A stretch of DNA of 21,929 bases from Akkermansiaceae bacterium (GTDB lineage Bacteria; Verrucomicrobiota; Verrucomicrobiia; Verrucomicrobiales; Akkermansiaceae), in NCBI GenBank assembly GCA_024233135.1, contig JACKPZ010000042.1, positions 1 to 21,929 on the forward strand, given 5' to 3'. Below, piece after piece: positions 20,979-21,929 of this stretch. A model generated the notes under the pieces. The model saw only the letters and a program-made list of their open reading frames with translations, ran no database searches and was not told the origin of the DNA. Each line of letters opens with the position of its first letter. Positions within the stretch are counted from its first letter, which is position 1. A program made the position numbers and the translations under genes.

Positions 20979-21371
20979 ATGACCGCCACCACCCAAAGCG
21001 CCACCGGCCGTCGCAAGACCGCCGTCGCCCGCGTCTGGATGACCGAAGGCACCGGCCAGATCGTCATCAACAACCGCGCGTTCGAAGACTACCTTCCCAC
21101 CGTGGAACTCCAGAACTCGGTGCTCGCCCCGTTCCACGCGGCGTCGCTGATGAACAAGTTCGACCTCAAGGTCGTCGTCAAAGGTGGTGGCACCCACGCC
21201 CAGGCGATCGCCATCCGCCACGCGATCTCTCGCGCGCTCACCCAGGTGGACGCCGAGCACCGCAAGGTGATCAAGCCGCTTGGCTACCTCACCCGCGACC
21301 CGCGGATGAAGGAGCGCAAGAAGTCCGGCCAGCCCGGCGCCCGCAAGCGCTTCCAGTTCTCCAAGCGCTGA
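20979..21371 (+). CDS. rpsI: Small-subunit ribosomal protein uS9
   Basis: A 130-residue uS9 of the 30S head; its C-terminal tail reaches the P-site tRNA. Recognised by ATGRRKTAVARVWMTEGTG, VVVKGGGTHAQAIAIRHAIS and the invariant basic end RKRFQFSKR. Complete. ATG 20979 follows a pyrimidine-rich spacer; co-transcribed with rplM and closed by a strong terminator. Confidence 0.97.
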   Translation: MTATTQSATGRRKTAVARVWMTEGTGQIVINNRAFEDYLPTVELQNSVLAPFHAASLMNKFDLKVVVKGGGTHAQAIAIRHAISRALTQVDAEHRKVIKPLGYLTRDPRMKERKKSGQPGARKRFQFSKR

Positions 21372-21393
21372 TCCGCTGGAGAGAATGTTTTCG

Positions 21394-21426
21394 AAAAGCC
21401 GCGCTCCGATTGGGGCGCGGCTTTTT
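21394..21426 (+). terminator. Rho-independent terminator after rpsI
   Basis: AAAAGCCGCGC (21394-21404) pairs with GCGCGGCTTTT (21415-21425), followed by one more T. It lies 22 bp after the rpsI stop codon. Confidence 0.9.
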
Positions 21427-21454
21427 CGTTGGGAGGAATCGCGCCCGGACGGGA

Positions 21455-21561
21455 GGTGGCCCGGCCTCGACGCAGGCCGGGAGCAAGTGCGTGGACATGG
21501 CACGAGCAGTTCCGCCTGCGGACGCCTCCTGCGCTCCCGGTCTCATCGAGACCGGGCCACC
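21455..21561. repeat. REPIN-like element 2 (two inverted REP-like hairpins)
   Basis: Unit A (21455-21484) begins GGTGGC and folds on CCCGGCCT / AGGCCGGG. Unit B (21533-21561) is inverted; on the minus strand it begins GGTGGC, folds on CCCGGTCTC / GAGACCGGG, and is identical over 29 bp to unit A of the element at 4469. The spacer between units is 48 bp. The element lies between the convergent rpsI and tsf terminators. Confidence 0.82.
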
Positions 21562-21586
21562 CGGTTCTTTCGCCCCCTGCGAAACG

Positions 21587-21622
21587 AAAACCGCCCGGCC
21601 CCCTTGCGGGAACCGGGCGGCT
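21587..21622 (-). terminator. Rho-independent terminator after tsf
   Basis: On the minus strand CCGCCCGG (21620-21613) pairs with CCGGGCGG (21598-21591), followed by TTTTCGTTT. An inner CCCG/CGGG-type pairing may extend it. It begins 19 bp after the tsf stop codon. Confidence 0.85.
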
Positions 21623-21641
21623 TGTCAGAAACTACAGGATC

Positions 21642-21929
21642 TCACTCGCCAAGTCCGAAGCGGACGAAGCGGCGGACGACGAGCGCGTCGCCGACCTGCT
21701 TGCCGGTCGTTTCGACGAGCTTGCCGACGGTGGTGTCGGGATCCTTCACGAAGGCTTGCTCCAGCAGGCAGCTCTCGGCGAAATACTTGCCGATCTTGCC
21801 TTCGATGATCTTCTCGATGATCTCGGCCGGTTTGGGCTTCGCTTCGTTGGCGAGCTGGCCGCGGAAGACTTCCTTTTCCTTCTCCACGACGTCGGCCGGG
21901 ATGTCCTCGCGGGACAGCCCCTTCGGATT
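21642..21929 (-). CDS. tsf: Elongation factor Ts, C-terminal part (5' end outside window)
   Basis: The last 95 residues of EF-Ts, the guanine-nucleotide exchange factor of EF-Tu. The frame enters at the right edge with NPKGLSREDIPADVVEKE and continues with GQLANEAKPKPAEIIEKIIE, GKIGKYFAESCLLEQAFVKD (the conserved Leu-x-x-Gln-x-Phe region) and the family ending VRRFVRFGLGE. Stop TGA is at 21644-21642, followed by a terminator. rpsB, the usual upstream partner, would lie beyond the edge. Convergent to rpsI. Confidence 0.96.
   Translation of the reverse strand, partial: NPKGLSREDIPADVVEKEKEVFRGQLANEAKPKPAEIIEKIIEGKIGKYFAESCLLEQAFVKDPDTTVGKLVETTGKQVGDALVVRRFVRFGLGE

Overview
The window looks like part of a Verrucomicrobiota chromosome, most likely Verrucomicrobiales of the Luteolibacter/Haloferula kind. 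Four things point there: high GC; start codons preceded by C-rich rather than purine-rich sequence; exosortase/EpsI genes beside exopolysaccharide genes together with an expanded type of membrane-anchored helical-repeat protein; and, most specifically, an exact 14-bp match (TGTTC-N4-GAACA) to the LexA box described for Verrucomicrobia, just upstream of ssb. The taxon is inferred; there is no rRNA gene in the window to test it. No tRNA, rRNA, CRISPR array, IS element or prophage was recognised. No gap between genes exceeds 300 bp; the largest is 12051-12345.

Layout. (1) 1-6290 is an envelope/exopolysaccharide block: an unrecognised anchored protein cut by the left edge, a polyprenyl-phosphate sugar transferase, an O-antigen-ligase/Wzy-like protein with a TPR tail and, convergent to these, an exosortase-EpsI operon with a 4-bp stop/start overlap. 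(2) 6404-9609 is housekeeping: prs, rplY/ctc, pth, rpsF and ssb. pth and rpsF overlap by 35 nt, ssb has the LexA box, and the common rpsR-rplI partners are absent. (3) 9715-12050 holds a four-helix-bundle (S23/IVS-type) gene, nine perfect tandem copies of a 14-bp polypyrimidine unit, and a metallo-beta-lactamase exonuclease whose C-terminus resembles the DNA-binding domain of ATP-dependent DNA ligases, with no ligase next to it. (4) 12346-15763 holds two neighbouring minus-strand genes for anchored helical proteins, divergent from a lipoprotein N-acetylmuramoyl-L-alanine amidase. (5) 15791-19068 is a tandem duplication of about 1.64 kb: each unit has a promoter, a secreted six-bladed NHL-repeat gene, a bidirectional terminator and the 3' end of an acidic amino acid:cation symporter gene, whose complete copy follows at 19010-20332. 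(6) 20521-21929 holds rplM-rpsI and, convergent, the 3' end of tsf.

Structure beyond genes. Two REPIN-like elements (paired inverted copies of a hairpin unit of about 29 bp) lie 17 kb apart, and one unit is identical in both. Sigma70-like promoters with an exact TTGACA and a 17-bp spacer precede rplY, rplM and the exosortase operon. The exosortase promoter appears to be interleaved with an opposing prs promoter. An imperfect palindrome occurs twice in the gap after the exonuclease gene.
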